Under the pieces are notes generated by a model that was not told where the DNA came from, ran no database searches, and was given only the letters and a program-made list of their open reading frames with translations. This document shows positions 9,208-18,409 of a DNA stretch of 64,000 bases, one piece after another. Within the stretch, counting starts at the first letter, position 1. Every line of letters starts with the position of its first letter. Source of the stretch: Roseomonas haemaphysalidis (GTDB taxonomy: Bacteria > Pseudomonadota > Alphaproteobacteria > Acetobacterales > Acetobacteraceae); assembly GCF_017355405.1 (NCBI RefSeq), contig NZ_CP061179.1, forward strand, positions 124,001-188,000, read 5' to 3'. The position numbers were made by a program, and so were the translations under genes.

Positions 9208-10785
9208 TCACCTGCCCGCGCGCGCGATGTTCCACAGGAACATGGCCGGACCCGTCGGGACATTGGATAGCTCGGCGCGCCAGGCCGAAGCGGCGACAAA
9301 TTGTCCGAGCGGCATGTAGAACCCTTCTGCGGCGGCACGGGCGTGCAAGGCCCCAGCCAGCTGCTTGCGCTCCGGCTCGCTGCCGGCGGCGGCGAAGGCG
9401 GCGCGCAGCTGCTCCACTTCCCTGTCCGCCGGCCAGCCGGCAAATCCTGCCGGCCCGGCGCCAGCACCGTTCAGATAAGCGTTCTGCAAAGGTGTCTGCA
9501 TGTCCGGCACGGTGTTCGTGGTGTGGAAGATGTTCCACCCCCCCGGCTGGGCGCGGCGGCCGAAGAAGGTGTTCAGGTCCATGACCTGCAGCTCTACGGT
9601 GAAGCCGAGCCGGGTCAGCAGGTCCTGCGTCACCAGACCGAGCGAGGCGATGCCGGGCGCATCGGCAGGGTGCAGAATGACCACGGGGCGGGAAAGATCG
9701 GCGCCGCTTTCCGCCAGCAGCCGACGCGCGCCTTCCAGGTCCGGTGCGGTCGGCATGCCGGCATCGGTCTCATAGGGCGTGCCGCATCCGTAGAAGGACC
9801 GGCATTCGCGCCCGTATTCGGCGCGCCCGGCGACGCCGGGCAGGTAGTCCGCCTGGTCGACCGCCAGCATCACGGCCCGCCGCACCTTGGCATTGTCGAA
9901 AGGCGGCAGGAGGTGGTTGAAGCGCAGGATGCCCTGGTAGCCGAAGGGGCTGACCACCTGCACCTTCACCTGCCGGTTCCGCTCCAGGATGGGCAAGACG
10001 TCGGCGGGCAGGCGCTCCAGGTAATCCACCTCGCCGGTGGACAGCGCACTGACCTGGCTCGACACATCGGGCATGGCGATCAGCTCCACCCGGTCGAAGG
10101 TGGCATGCTTGCCGCCACTGGCCCAGATCGCCGGTTCGGGGCGCGGCTTGTAAGCGTTATGGCGCGCCAGGACGATGCGGTCGCCCGCGCGGTATTCCTC
10201 CGCCACAAAGCGGTAAGGACCGCAGCCGACGGGCTCGGTGATCGGGCGGGTAGCCGGTGTTTCGGCCAGCCGGCGCGGCATGATCATCGGCACCATGGCG
10301 CCAGGCTTGGCCAGGGCCTCCAGCACCAGCCCGAAGGGCTGTCCCAGCGACAGGCGGAACGTGGCGGCATCCATGGGCTCCAGCGATGCGGTCGCGCGCA
10401 GGAGCAGGCCACCCAGCGCGTCCCGTGCCCCCCATCGGCGCAAACTGGTAACGCAGTCTTCCGCCGTGACCGGGCTGCCATCGTGGAACACCAGGCCTTC
10501 CCGCAACGTGAAGGTCCACACCATGCCATCATCGCTGCGCGTCCAGCGTTCCACCATCTGCGGCTGCGGGCGCCACTGGTTGTCCACCGCGAAGAGCGTA
10601 TCGAATACCAGGTACGAGAAGTCGCGGGCCGTGAAGCTGGTGGTGAAGTGCGGATCCAGAATGGTGGTCAGGGTTTCGGGAACCACACGCAACGTCCGCG
10701 CCCGGTTGGGGCTCTGGCCCCACGCATGGCGAGACACCAGTGCCGGGGCGGCTAGAATGGTCGTCAGGAGAGTGCGGCGATGCAT
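9208..10785 (-). CDS. ABC transporter substrate-binding protein, family 5, Tat-like leader
   Basis: A 525-residue periplasmic binding protein of the peptide/nickel class. The leader contains a twin arginine (HRRTLLTTILAAPALV) and should direct export. Typical landmarks follow: VFDTLFAVD, an SDDGMVWTFTLREGLVFHDG segment and VTAEDCVTSLRRW. No permease or ATPase gene is adjacent, so its membrane partners lie elsewhere. Its close link to adenosine deaminase suggests a nitrogenous ligand, but that is only context. Confidence 0.85.
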   Translation of the reverse strand: MHRRTLLTTILAAPALVSRHAWGQSPNRARTLRVVPETLTTILDPHFTTSFTARDFSYLVFDTLFAVDNQWRPQPQMVERWTRSDDGMVWTFTLREGLVFHDGSPVTAEDCVTSLRRWGARDALGGLLLRATASLEPMDAATFRLSLGQPFGLVLEALAKPGAMVPMIMPRRLAETPATRPITEPVGCGPYRFVAEEYRAGDRIVLARHNAYKPRPEPAIWASGGKHATFDRVELIAMPDVSSQVSALSTGEVDYLERLPADVLPILERNRQVKVQVVSPFGYQGILRFNHLLPPFDNAKVRRAVMLAVDQADYLPGVAGRAEYGRECRSFYGCGTPYETDAGMPTAPDLEGARRLLAESGADLSRPVVILHPADAPGIASLGLVTQDLLTRLGFTVELQVMDLNTFFGRRAQPGGWNIFHTTNTVPDMQTPLQNAYLNGAGAGPAGFAGWPADREVEQLRAAFAAAGSEPERKQLAGALHARAAAEGFYMPLGQFVAASAWRAELSNVPTGPAMFLWNIARAGR

Positions 10786-11422
10786 GCTGGGCCTTAATGG
10801 AAAACGATGACGCGCGCGAATACCGCGCCGAACGCTCCAGTGTCAGTACAAATCTGCCAAGATTGCGCCGGCTGCCGCTACGTGAGGGGGGAACTGAATT
10901 AGGTGACGCAGGCTTCGTTCGCCTATGAGGCCACTCACTGTTTGCTAGCGGCTGCGCGGCAGCAGCCCTCGGGAACAGCGGATGTTTGATCCATTGTCCC
11001 ACTATCAATGATACAGGCCTTCAATAGACAGGGGTCCGGTCTGCTAAACGGTTTGCAGCGCAGTTATCGCCGGTCTCCAGATATTCAGAGATGGCCCACT
11101 CGCGTCTCACCTCGCAAGACCTGCTGTCGCTTGGCACTGCCGATGTCATCGGACTCCCGCATCAATTGTGCAAGGTCTCGGTGAAGTTCGACCGGTCTGC
11201 CTGCCGCGTTCATAGGAACCCGCAGGTTATGTCCAGGCGCGAGAGGCATAACAATGCCCTCCCCTTCTGGTCTCGCTATAGATCGGGATAGATGCCGCGA
11301 TGCATCTCTGTGACGGCCCGAGGCAGTCGATCAAAGCGGTCGAAGGCAGGCAACTCTTCGTGCTGAGGATGCGCCAACCCTGGCCGCGAAGCAAAGATCG
11401 AGGCAGGAAAGATGATCCGTCC
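10786..11422. other. Intergenic stretch, no supported gene
   Basis: About 640 bases between two genes transcribed to the left. It must hold the promoter for the binding protein/deaminase pair at its left end. The remainder has lower G+C than its surroundings and contains only short open frames without family resemblance. I see no tRNA, no clear inverted repeats and no transposase text. Confidence 0.5.
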
Positions 11423-12058
11423 CTACTTGTCGTGACCCTTTGGCCAAGCCATCAGCGCCGCCCGCGCGACAGCCAGGAGCTCCCCACCCGGCGCACCATC
11501 CAGGGCTTGCACCGAGAGCCCCTGCAGAACGGAGGCGACGAGGCGCGACAGCGTGGCCGCATCCGTCCCGGCAGGAAGCATCCCTTCCGACACATCCCGC
11601 TCAATGCGCTCTTGCAGCGCCACGCGCAGGGTCGCACGAAGGGCGCGAAGCTCGCCAGCGAGAGCGGCATTCTCCGGCCCTGCCATCAGCATTCCGCTTG
11701 AGATCATGCAGCCCAGCGGTCGGCCCGGCCGGGTGACGGCGGCGACGCCGCGCTCCAGCATCCGCCGCGCCGCTTCCAGGGCCGAAGGGGTCGCGGCGAT
11801 GTCCGCCGCGCTCATGCCGTCGGCGCCGTAACGACGCAGGACGGCACGGTAGAGTTCCGCCTTGTTGCCGAAGGCATGGTAGAGGCTGGGCGCCGCGATG
11901 CCCATGGCCGAGGTCAGGTCGGCAAGGCTCACGCCCTCATAGCCGTGCCGCCAGAAGAGCTCGAGCGCCGTCAGCAGCGCTTCATCCCGGTCGAAGGTGG
12001 ATTGTCGGCCACGCGGCTTCGTCGGCGTGGGGCGGCCCGCGGCGGGCTTCGTGCTCAT
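11423..12058 (-). CDS. TetR/AcrR family regulator
   Basis: A 211-residue repressor-type regulator. Residues about 20-65 form the TetR DNA-binding domain (FDRDEALLTALELFW, GYEGVSLADLTSAMGI, SLYHAFGNKAELY). The C-terminal ligand domain has the LGCMISSGM stretch typical of the YcdC/TetR_C class. The frame is open upstream, but MSTKPAAGRPTPTK is a sensible start and sits next to the shared promoter. It diverges from an alpha/beta hydrolase gene 80 bases away, with a palindrome between them, so autorepression and control of the hydrolase are likely. Confidence 0.9.
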   Translation of the reverse strand: MSTKPAAGRPTPTKPRGRQSTFDRDEALLTALELFWRHGYEGVSLADLTSAMGIAAPSLYHAFGNKAELYRAVLRRYGADGMSAADIAATPSALEAARRMLERGVAAVTRPGRPLGCMISSGMLMAGPENAALAGELRALRATLRVALQERIERDVSEGMLPAGTDAATLSRLVASVLQGLSVQALDGAPGGELLAVARAALMAWPKGHDK

Positions 12059-12099
12059 TCCCCTTGGATAACGCCTTGACAGCCGATCGCCAAGACATT

Positions 12100-12119
12100 T
12101 GTTTAGCAATCGATAAACA
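12100..12119. promoter_or_regulatory. Palindromic operator between TetR gene and hydrolase
   Basis: A 20-base imperfect palindrome, TGTTTAGC-AATC-GATAAACA, with arms matching at 7 of 8 positions. It sits in the 80-base divergent spacer. A TTGACA box at 12076-12081 reading towards the hydrolase places the palindrome over its -10 region. This is the classic layout for a TetR operator that blocks the target promoter. Confidence 0.6.
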
Positions 12120-12138
12120 GAAGTACGGAAGACCACCA

Positions 12139-13086
12139 ATGACCCCGGACACCCAGTTCGCCCGCCGTTCCCTGGTGCTGGGCGCAACGGCGGCCCTGGC
12201 GGGAGGCCTGGCGCGGCCGTTTGCCGCCCAGCCGGGTCCGCCCCAGCGCCCCTCTGGGCCCGGTGGCAGCTTCCAGGCCCGGTCCGCCGATGGCACGGTT
12301 CTGACCGGCGACGCGCTGGGCGATCCCGCCGCCCCGGAGATCCTGTTCATTCATGGCCTGCGCCAAAGCCGGCTGAGCTGGGAGAGGCAGTTCGCCGACC
12401 CCGCCCTTTCAGGTTTCCGACTGGTGCGGTTCGACCTGCGGGGACACGGGGATTCCGACAAGCCGGCCACCCCCTCGGCCTATGCCGATGCCGATCGCTG
12501 GGCGGAGGATGTGGCGGCGGTCATTGCCGCTGCCGGCCTTCGCCGGCCAGTGCTGGTGGGCTGGTCCCTGGGTGGGTACGTCGCCGGCGCATACCTGCGT
12601 CAGCAAGGCGCCGGGCGGGTGTCCGGGGTCAATCTGGTTGATGCCGTCAGCAAGTTGTCGCCGGACCTCCTGACACCCTTGGCAGGCCGGTTCGCGCGAA
12701 GCACCAGTTCTCATGACCTCACCGAGCGTGTGGCGGAGACGGCGGACTTTCTCGCAGCCTGCTTCCATCGTCCGCCGACTGGTGCGGACCTGCACCGCAT
12801 GTTGGTGGTCAATGGCATGACCGCCCGCGCAGTGAACGAGGGCTTCACCTCCGCGGCGGTGACCGATTTCGAGCCGACCTTCCAGGCTTATTCCGGCCCA
12901 GTCCTGGTAACGCATGGCGCGCATGATGCGCTGGTCCGTCTCGCAATGTCGGAACGCGTTGCGGCGCAGCGGCCCGGCCGGCGCCTGTCGGTCTTTCCGC
13001 AAAGTGGCCACACGCCATTTTGGGAGGAGCCGGAGCGCTACGGACAGGAACTGGCCGCCTTCGTCACGGCCATCGCCAAGGGGTGA
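12139..13086 (+). CDS. Alpha/beta hydrolase, exported
   Basis: A 315-residue alpha/beta-hydrolase. The leader FARRSLVLGATAALAGGLA, with a twin arginine, suggests Tat export. The fold motifs are FIHGLRQSRLSW (oxyanion loop), FDLRGHGDSDKP, nucleophile elbow GWSLGG (Ser), acid in THGAHDALV and base histidine in QSGHTPFWEEP, so the catalytic triad is complete. Substrates of this broad class include esters, lactones and haloalkanes and cannot be chosen here. I use the ATG at MTPDTQFARR; upstream codons overlap the operator. It is probably induced by the ligand of the neighbouring TetR protein. Confidence 0.85.
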   Translation: MTPDTQFARRSLVLGATAALAGGLARPFAAQPGPPQRPSGPGGSFQARSADGTVLTGDALGDPAAPEILFIHGLRQSRLSWERQFADPALSGFRLVRFDLRGHGDSDKPATPSAYADADRWAEDVAAVIAAAGLRRPVLVGWSLGGYVAGAYLRQQGAGRVSGVNLVDAVSKLSPDLLTPLAGRFARSTSSHDLTERVAETADFLAACFHRPPTGADLHRMLVVNGMTARAVNEGFTSAAVTDFEPTFQAYSGPVLVTHGAHDALVRLAMSERVAAQRPGRRLSVFPQSGHTPFWEEPERYGQELAAFVTAIAKG

Positions 13087-13141
13087 TGAGGCTGGCAGGA
13101 GCATCGCATTCCAGCCGAGCCCCTTATTGCACCCCTTTGCG

Positions 13142-13164
13142 GGAGGCGCCCCCGTCGCGCCTCC
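13142..13164. terminator. Hairpin between convergent genes
   Basis: Perfect 8-base arms GGAGGCGC / GCGCCTCC with a seven-base loop, placed between the stops of the rightward hydrolase gene and the leftward ABC ATPase gene. There is no T-tract on either side, so it may be a rho-assisted or bidirectional stop. Confidence 0.45.
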
Positions 13165-13194
13165 TCACAGGGATCACCAGCATGGAACGCGGCG

Positions 13195-14883
13195 TCAGCC
13201 CACCGCCAGCGGGCGGGGTGCTCCATCCTCCACCGCCCTGCCGCCGGGAATTGCGGCCAGCAAGTCCTGTGTATACGGGTCTTGCGGGGCTTCGAAGATC
13301 CGGGCGCAGGCTCCCTTCTCCACCATGTGGCCCCGGTACATCACCCCCACCGCATGGCTGAGCTGCCGCACCACGGCGAGGTCATGCGAGATCATGAGAT
13401 AGGTCAGCCCGAACTCCGCCTGTAGCTCGGCCAGCAGCCGCAGGATCTGGTCCTGGACCGAGACATCCAGTGCCGAAACGGGTTCGTCCAGCACCAGCAG
13501 GTCTGGCCGGAGGGCCAGCGCGCGGGCGATGGCAACCCGCTGCCGCTGGCCGCCCGACAAGGCACCCGGGTGGCGGGCCAGGAACGCGCGCGGCAGCGCG
13601 ACCTGGTCCAGCAGTGCCGCGGCCCGGGCAGCGCGCGCGGCACGATCCCCTTGCCGGAAGGCGCGCAGGGGCTCCGTCAGGATGTCCTCGATGCTCATGC
13701 GCGGGTCGAGCGAGCTGTAGGGGTTCTGGTAGACCAGCTGGAAGCGGGCGCGGAGCTTACGCAGCGGCTCGCCCTGCAACGCCGTCAGCTCCACCCCGTC
13801 GAACAGCACGGAGCCGCGCGTGGCGGTTTCCAGCCGCGAGATCATTCGCGCGGTGGTCGATTTCCCTGAGCCACTCTCGCCGACGATCGAGAAGGTCTGG
13901 CCGCGCGGGATGCTGAAGGAAACGTCCCGCACCGCCTGCAGCTCCCGCCCCGGCCCCAGGCGGAACGATTTGCAAAGGCCCGAGACGGTGAGCAGCGGCG
14001 GCGCTTCCGCCGCCATGCCCTGGCGCGGCGTGGGGGGCAACGTGGCGCGGCGCGTGGCGAGGCCGGGTGCGGCGGCCAGCAGCGCGCGGGTATAGGGGTG
14101 CTGCGGGCGCTCCAGGATCTCACGCGCAGGGCCCTGTTCCACCACCTGGCCGTTCTGCATCACCACCACGCGGTCCGCGCGGTCGGCGGCGACGCCGAGA
14201 TCGTGGGTGATCAGCAGCACGGCGGTGCCGGCGCGCGCTGTCATCTCGGCCAGCAGGTCCAGCACGCGGCGCTGCACGGTCACGTCCAGCGCGCTGGTCG
14301 CCTCGTCGGCGATGACGAGCTGTGGCTGGCAGGCCAGCGCGATGCCGATCAGCACGCGCTGGCGCATGCCGCCCGACAGCTCGTGCGGGTATTGCCGGGC
14401 GCGCAGCTCGGGATCGTGCAGGCCGACGTCGCGCAGGATCTCGACGGCGCGCGCGGCGGCCTCGGCGCGGCGGGCGCGGCCGTGCAGGCGCAGCACCTCG
14501 GCCACCTGCTCGCCCACCCGCAGGACCGGGTTCAGCGCCACCCCGGGGTCCTGCGGGATCAGGCCGATGGCCGAGCCGCGCATCTGCGCGATGCGGCCGC
14601 GGCTGGCGCGGGTGATGTCTTCACCGCCGAAGCGGATCGCACCGCCGCTGACGCGCCCGCCGGACAGCAGGTGGATGACGGCATGCGCGGTGGTGGACTT
14701 GCCCGAGCCGGATTCACCAACGATGGCCACCACCTCGCCCGGCTGGACTGCGAGGGTGACACCGCGCACCGCATGCACCGGCTTGTCCTCCCGCCCGTAT
14801 TCGACGTGCAGGTTCTCGATCTCCAGCAGCGGCGGCAGGCTCGCCAGGGTGGGGGCGGGCGCGCTCAAGGTCTCGACGGTCAT
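13195..14883 (-). CDS. ABC transporter ATP-binding protein, fused DppD-DppF type
   Basis: A 562-residue protein with two complete nucleotide-binding domains in tandem. Each has a Walker A GESGSGKST, and the signature motifs are LSGGMRQR in the first half and LSGGQRQR in the second. Walker B text LVIADEATSALD and LVLDEPVSALD is also visible. It powers a peptide/opine/nickel-class importer at the inner membrane; in many species the two halves are separate genes. It is the last gene of a four-gene ABC operon read leftward (binding protein, permease, permease, ATPase). The frame is open upstream, but MTVETLSAPAP is the sensible start. Confidence 0.9.
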   Translation of the reverse strand: MTVETLSAPAPTLASLPPLLEIENLHVEYGREDKPVHAVRGVTLAVQPGEVVAIVGESGSGKSTTAHAVIHLLSGGRVSGGAIRFGGEDITRASRGRIAQMRGSAIGLIPQDPGVALNPVLRVGEQVAEVLRLHGRARRAEAAARAVEILRDVGLHDPELRARQYPHELSGGMRQRVLIGIALACQPQLVIADEATSALDVTVQRRVLDLLAEMTARAGTAVLLITHDLGVAADRADRVVVMQNGQVVEQGPAREILERPQHPYTRALLAAAPGLATRRATLPPTPRQGMAAEAPPLLTVSGLCKSFRLGPGRELQAVRDVSFSIPRGQTFSIVGESGSGKSTTARMISRLETATRGSVLFDGVELTALQGEPLRKLRARFQLVYQNPYSSLDPRMSIEDILTEPLRAFRQGDRAARAARAAALLDQVALPRAFLARHPGALSGGQRQRVAIARALALRPDLLVLDEPVSALDVSVQDQILRLLAELQAEFGLTYLMISHDLAVVRQLSHAVGVMYRGHMVEKGACARIFEAPQDPYTQDLLAAIPGGRAVEDGAPRPLAVG

Positions 14884-14894
14884 GGCGGGCCCCT

Positions 14895-15767
14895 TCAATG
14901 CAGCGTCGGTTCGGCGTGTTGCAGCGCGTGGCCCAGCCGGTTGACCGCCAGCACGACTGCGACGACCACGAGGCCCGGCATCGCCGTCAGCCACCAGGCG
15001 GTGGCCAGGTAGTCGCGCCCCTCGGCCACCAGCGAGCCCCATTCCGGCGCCGGCGGCGGCGCGCCGAAGCCGAGGAAGCTGAGCGAGGAAACGGACAGGA
15101 TGGCGGCGCCGAATTCCAGCCCCGCCAGCGCCAGCACCGGCCCCGCCGCGTTGGGCAGCACGTGGCGGAACAGGTTGGGTAGCCAGCGCACGCCATTGGC
15201 CATCGCCGCCTCGACATACAGGTTCGACTTCACCCGCAGCACCTCGGCCCGCATGACGCGCGCGAAGACGGCGATGGTGGAGACGCCGACGGCGATGGCG
15301 ACGTTAACGGTGCCGAAGCCCAGCACGGTCATGATGGTCAGCGACAGCAGCAGGCCCGGGATGGCCAGCAGCACGTCGATGACGCGCATCAGCGCATCCT
15401 CCACCCGCCCGCCGGCGAAGCCCGCCACCAGCCCGATCAGGCAGCCGGCCAGCAGGCCGATGCCGACGGCGATGACCGTGGCTTTCAGCGACAGCGCGGC
15501 GCCATGGACCGCGCGGGTATAGAGATCCCGCCCCAGGTAGTCGGTGCCGAACCAAGCCTCGGCCGAGGGCGGCCGCAGCCGCAAGGCGGTGTTGGTGCGG
15601 TAGGGGCTGAGGCTGGTGAACAGCTCGGGGAAGAAGGCCCAGCCCAGCGCCAGCAGGATGACGGCGGCGGCCAGCAGTAGGCTGCCCTGGCGCCAGGCCG
15701 TGCCGGAGAGGAGCCGCAGCCGCCGCCCGGTGCCGAGCACGGGGGCGGCGAGGGTTGCTTCGCTCAT
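14895..15767 (-). CDS. ABC transporter permease, DppC type
   Basis: A 290-residue inner-membrane permease with about six hydrophobic helices. Family landmarks are the FGTDYLGRDLYTRAVHGA segment, typical of DppC-like permeases after the first helix, and the cytoplasmic coupling loop around YVEAAMANGV. It pairs with the DppB-type permease just upstream. The following ATPase gene starts 11 bases after its stop. Confidence 0.9.
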   Translation of the reverse strand: MSEATLAAPVLGTGRRLRLLSGTAWRQGSLLLAAAVILLALGWAFFPELFTSLSPYRTNTALRLRPPSAEAWFGTDYLGRDLYTRAVHGAALSLKATVIAVGIGLLAGCLIGLVAGFAGGRVEDALMRVIDVLLAIPGLLLSLTIMTVLGFGTVNVAIAVGVSTIAVFARVMRAEVLRVKSNLYVEAAMANGVRWLPNLFRHVLPNAAGPVLALAGLEFGAAILSVSSLSFLGFGAPPPAPEWGSLVAEGRDYLATAWWLTAMPGLVVVAVVLAVNRLGHALQHAEPTLH

Positions 15768-15780
15768 CGGGGGCGCCTCC

Positions 15781-16731
15781 TCAGCGGTTGCGCGGCGCGC
15801 CGCGGACGATGCGCGGGTCGGCCAGGGGGTAGAGCAGGTCCACGGCGAAGTTGGCGAGCACGAAGACCAGGGTGGAGAGCACCACGAGGCCCTGCACCAT
15901 CGGCACGTCCTGCGCCTTGACCGCCTGCTCGGTCAGCCGGCCGATGCCGATGCGGGAGAACACCGTCTCGGTGACGACCGAGCCTGCCAGCAGCTGGCCG
16001 AAGCTGATGCCGATCATGGTCAGCGCCGGGATCAGTGCGTTCGGCAGGGCGTGGCGCAGGTGCACGCGCAGCGGCCGCGCGCCCTTGGCCAGCGCGGTGG
16101 TGACGAAGGGCTGGCTCCAGCTGGCCAGCAGGCTCTTGGCCAGCAGTTGCGCGAAGGCGGCGGCGGTGGGGATGGCGAGCGTGACGGCCGGCAGCACCAG
16201 CGAGGCCGGGCCGCCATTGCCCATGGCCGGCAGCCAGCCGAGCCTGAAGGAGAACAGCTGCAGCAGCAGCAGCCCGACCCAGAACACTGGCACCGAGACG
16301 CCCAGCGCCGGCAGCGAGAGCAGCAGGTTGCGCAGCCAGGGCTGCCGCAGATAGGTGGCGACCGCCGCCAGCAGGAAACCCGTGACCAACGCGATGGCCA
16401 GCGCCAGCCCCGCAAGCTGCAGCGTCTGCGGCAGGGCCTTCAGGATAGCCCCGGCCACCGGCCCGCCAAGCTGGATGGACTGGCCGAAATCGCCCTGCAG
16501 CGCGTGCCACAGGCGGGTGACGTATTGCACCGGCACCGGTTGGTCGAAGCCGTATTGCGCGCGCAGCCCGGCGACCTCCGCCTCATCCACCATCAGCCCC
16601 TCGCCGCGCGAGTCCAGCATGATCAGGATCGGGTCGCCGGGCAGCACGTAGAGGATGAGGAAGCTGACGGTGAAGGCCGCCCAGAGCACGAACAGCGCCT
16701 GGCCGAGCCGGTTCAGCAGGTAGTGCCCCAC
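15781..16731 (-). CDS. ABC transporter permease, DppB type
   Basis: A 316-residue inner-membrane permease. The N-terminus (HYLLNRLGQALFVLWAAFTVSF) and the segment FLILYVLPGDP are characteristic of DppB-like proteins, and LPNALIPALTMIG marks the EAA-like coupling loop region. It forms the channel with the DppC-type partner and lies four bases after the binding-protein gene, so the four transporter genes are one transcript. Confidence 0.9.
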   Translation of the reverse strand: MGHYLLNRLGQALFVLWAAFTVSFLILYVLPGDPILIMLDSRGEGLMVDEAEVAGLRAQYGFDQPVPVQYVTRLWHALQGDFGQSIQLGGPVAGAILKALPQTLQLAGLALAIALVTGFLLAAVATYLRQPWLRNLLLSLPALGVSVPVFWVGLLLLQLFSFRLGWLPAMGNGGPASLVLPAVTLAIPTAAAFAQLLAKSLLASWSQPFVTTALAKGARPLRVHLRHALPNALIPALTMIGISFGQLLAGSVVTETVFSRIGIGRLTEQAVKAQDVPMVQGLVVLSTLVFVLANFAVDLLYPLADPRIVRGAPRNR

Positions 16732-16735
16732 CCGC

Positions 16736-18304
16736 TCAGCCCCCCTGCGCGATGTAGGTGTCGTGGAACACCGGCCAGCGCGGGGTGGAAAGCCACAGCC
16801 CGTGCACGTCCGGCCGCACGCCGAGGATCGTGCTGCTCTCCTTGATCGGATAGCCGTAGCCCTGGCCGATGATCATCTCCTGCACCTGCCGCACCAGCGC
16901 GTTGCGGGCGGCGGGGTCCATGGCGGTGCTCTGCTGCTCCAGCAGCGCGTCCAGCTCCGGCTGCGGCGCCTTAATCAGGTTGTTGAAGCGGCTGGAGAAG
17001 ATGCCAAGCATCACGTCCGGGTCCGGCCGCGTGAAGTCCGACAGCCGCAGGTCCCAGCGGCCGGCGCGGATCACCTGGGTGATCTCGGCATCCGTGCGCA
17101 GCCGCAGCAGCAGGTCGATGCCGACATTGGCGAGCTGCGCCTTGATCAGCTCCATGTCGGGGCGGAAGCCGGGATAGCTCCAAAGCAGTTCCAACTGCAG
17201 CTTGCGGCCGTCTTTGCTCCGCATCCCGTCGGGACCCGCGACCCAGCCAGCCTCGTCCAGGATCTTCGCGGCCTTCGCCGGGTCGAAGGCCATCAGCGCG
17301 GACACGTCGGCATGGCCCGGCACGGTGCTGGACAGCACGCTGGTGGAGGCATTGTCGTAGTCGGAATACAATGCCTTCAGCACCTCGTGGCGGTCGATCG
17401 CATGCGCCATCGCCTGCTGCACGGCGCGGTCCGCCATCACCGGGCGGGCGCGGTTGGTGATCAAGGTCAGGCCGACGCCGCCGGCGGTGCGGGCGACGAT
17501 GCGGGCGCCGGAGTTGCGCACCAGGGCCAGGGATTCGGTCGGGATCTCGTCGATCGCGCCGACCTGGCGGCTGGTCAGGATGCCGGTCCGCACGCTGCCT
17601 TCCGGCACCGTCTGGAAGGTCACGGAGTTGAGCCAGGCCGGCCCCTGGTGCAGCGCGTTGGGCGAGGCCCAGTTGTAGTCCGGCCGCCGTGTCAGCACGA
17701 TCCGGTCGTTGATGGCGACCTGGGTGATGACGAAGGGCCCGGTGCCGATCAGCTGCCCGTTGCAGCGCTCTTCCGGCGTTTTCGCCAGCGTCGCCGGCGC
17801 CAGCATGGACAGCGGCTTCTCGGACAGCGATTGCAGCAGCCCGGCCTTGGGCTGCTCGAAGGCGATGGCCACTGTCAGCGGGTCGATCACCGTGGCGCCG
17901 AGGTAGCCGGAAAGATAGCCCGCCGCCTGCGCGGCGCGGCCCTCCTTGCCCAGGTTCACCAGGTTGTCGAAATTGGCCTTCACCGCCGCGGCGTCCAGCT
18001 TCTCGCCGTTGCTGAAGGTGACGCCGTCGCGCAGCGTCAGGACCAGCTTGCGGCCCTCCTCCTCGAAGCGCCACGCGGTCGCCAGCCAGGGCACCGGCTG
18101 GCCGGTGGCCTTGTCCTGCTCCACCAGGTTGTCCAGCGCCTGGCGGGTGGCGTTCTGCGCCCGCGCGCTTTGCGCCAGGTCGAGGCAGGGGGGGAAAGAG
18201 CTCTGCGCGTAGATCAGGTCGCCGCCCTGGCGCGGCGCGGGCTGCGCCTGCGCCGTGGCGGCCAGGGCCAGGGTCGCGGCCAGGGAAAGAGAAGCGAGCT
18301 TCAT
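16736..18304 (-). CDS. ABC transporter substrate-binding protein, family 5
   Basis: A 522-residue periplasmic binding protein with a Sec-type signal peptide (MKLASLSLAATLALAATAQAQ). Family text includes QALDNLVEQD, LVLTLRDGVTFSNGEKLDAAAV and TGPFVITQVAINDRIVL. It is the first gene of a Dpp-type ABC operon and lies about 100 bases downstream of two NtaA/DszA-type flavin monooxygenase genes read in the same direction. The ligand is therefore probably the compound, or class of compounds, that those enzymes cleave. The start at 18304 gives a clean signal peptide; the open frame continues upstream without one. Confidence 0.9.
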   Translation of the reverse strand: MKLASLSLAATLALAATAQAQPAPRQGGDLIYAQSSFPPCLDLAQSARAQNATRQALDNLVEQDKATGQPVPWLATAWRFEEEGRKLVLTLRDGVTFSNGEKLDAAAVKANFDNLVNLGKEGRAAQAAGYLSGYLGATVIDPLTVAIAFEQPKAGLLQSLSEKPLSMLAPATLAKTPEERCNGQLIGTGPFVITQVAINDRIVLTRRPDYNWASPNALHQGPAWLNSVTFQTVPEGSVRTGILTSRQVGAIDEIPTESLALVRNSGARIVARTAGGVGLTLITNRARPVMADRAVQQAMAHAIDRHEVLKALYSDYDNASTSVLSSTVPGHADVSALMAFDPAKAAKILDEAGWVAGPDGMRSKDGRKLQLELLWSYPGFRPDMELIKAQLANVGIDLLLRLRTDAEITQVIRAGRWDLRLSDFTRPDPDVMLGIFSSRFNNLIKAPQPELDALLEQQSTAMDPAARNALVRQVQEMIIGQGYGYPIKESSTILGVRPDVHGLWLSTPRWPVFHDTYIAQGG

Positions 18305-18409
18305 CGTGTCGTCTCCAGGAGTACGGCCAGTGACTGATGGTGACTCACGCGTTCCCGCCACGGGCGCGGCGCCGGCTTGGTCGCCGGCTTGTCCGCGCCG
18401 CGGCGCCGT

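Noticed and set aside
11091-11291. 66-residue rightward frame
   Set aside because: Composition and lack of a ribosome site do not support a gene.
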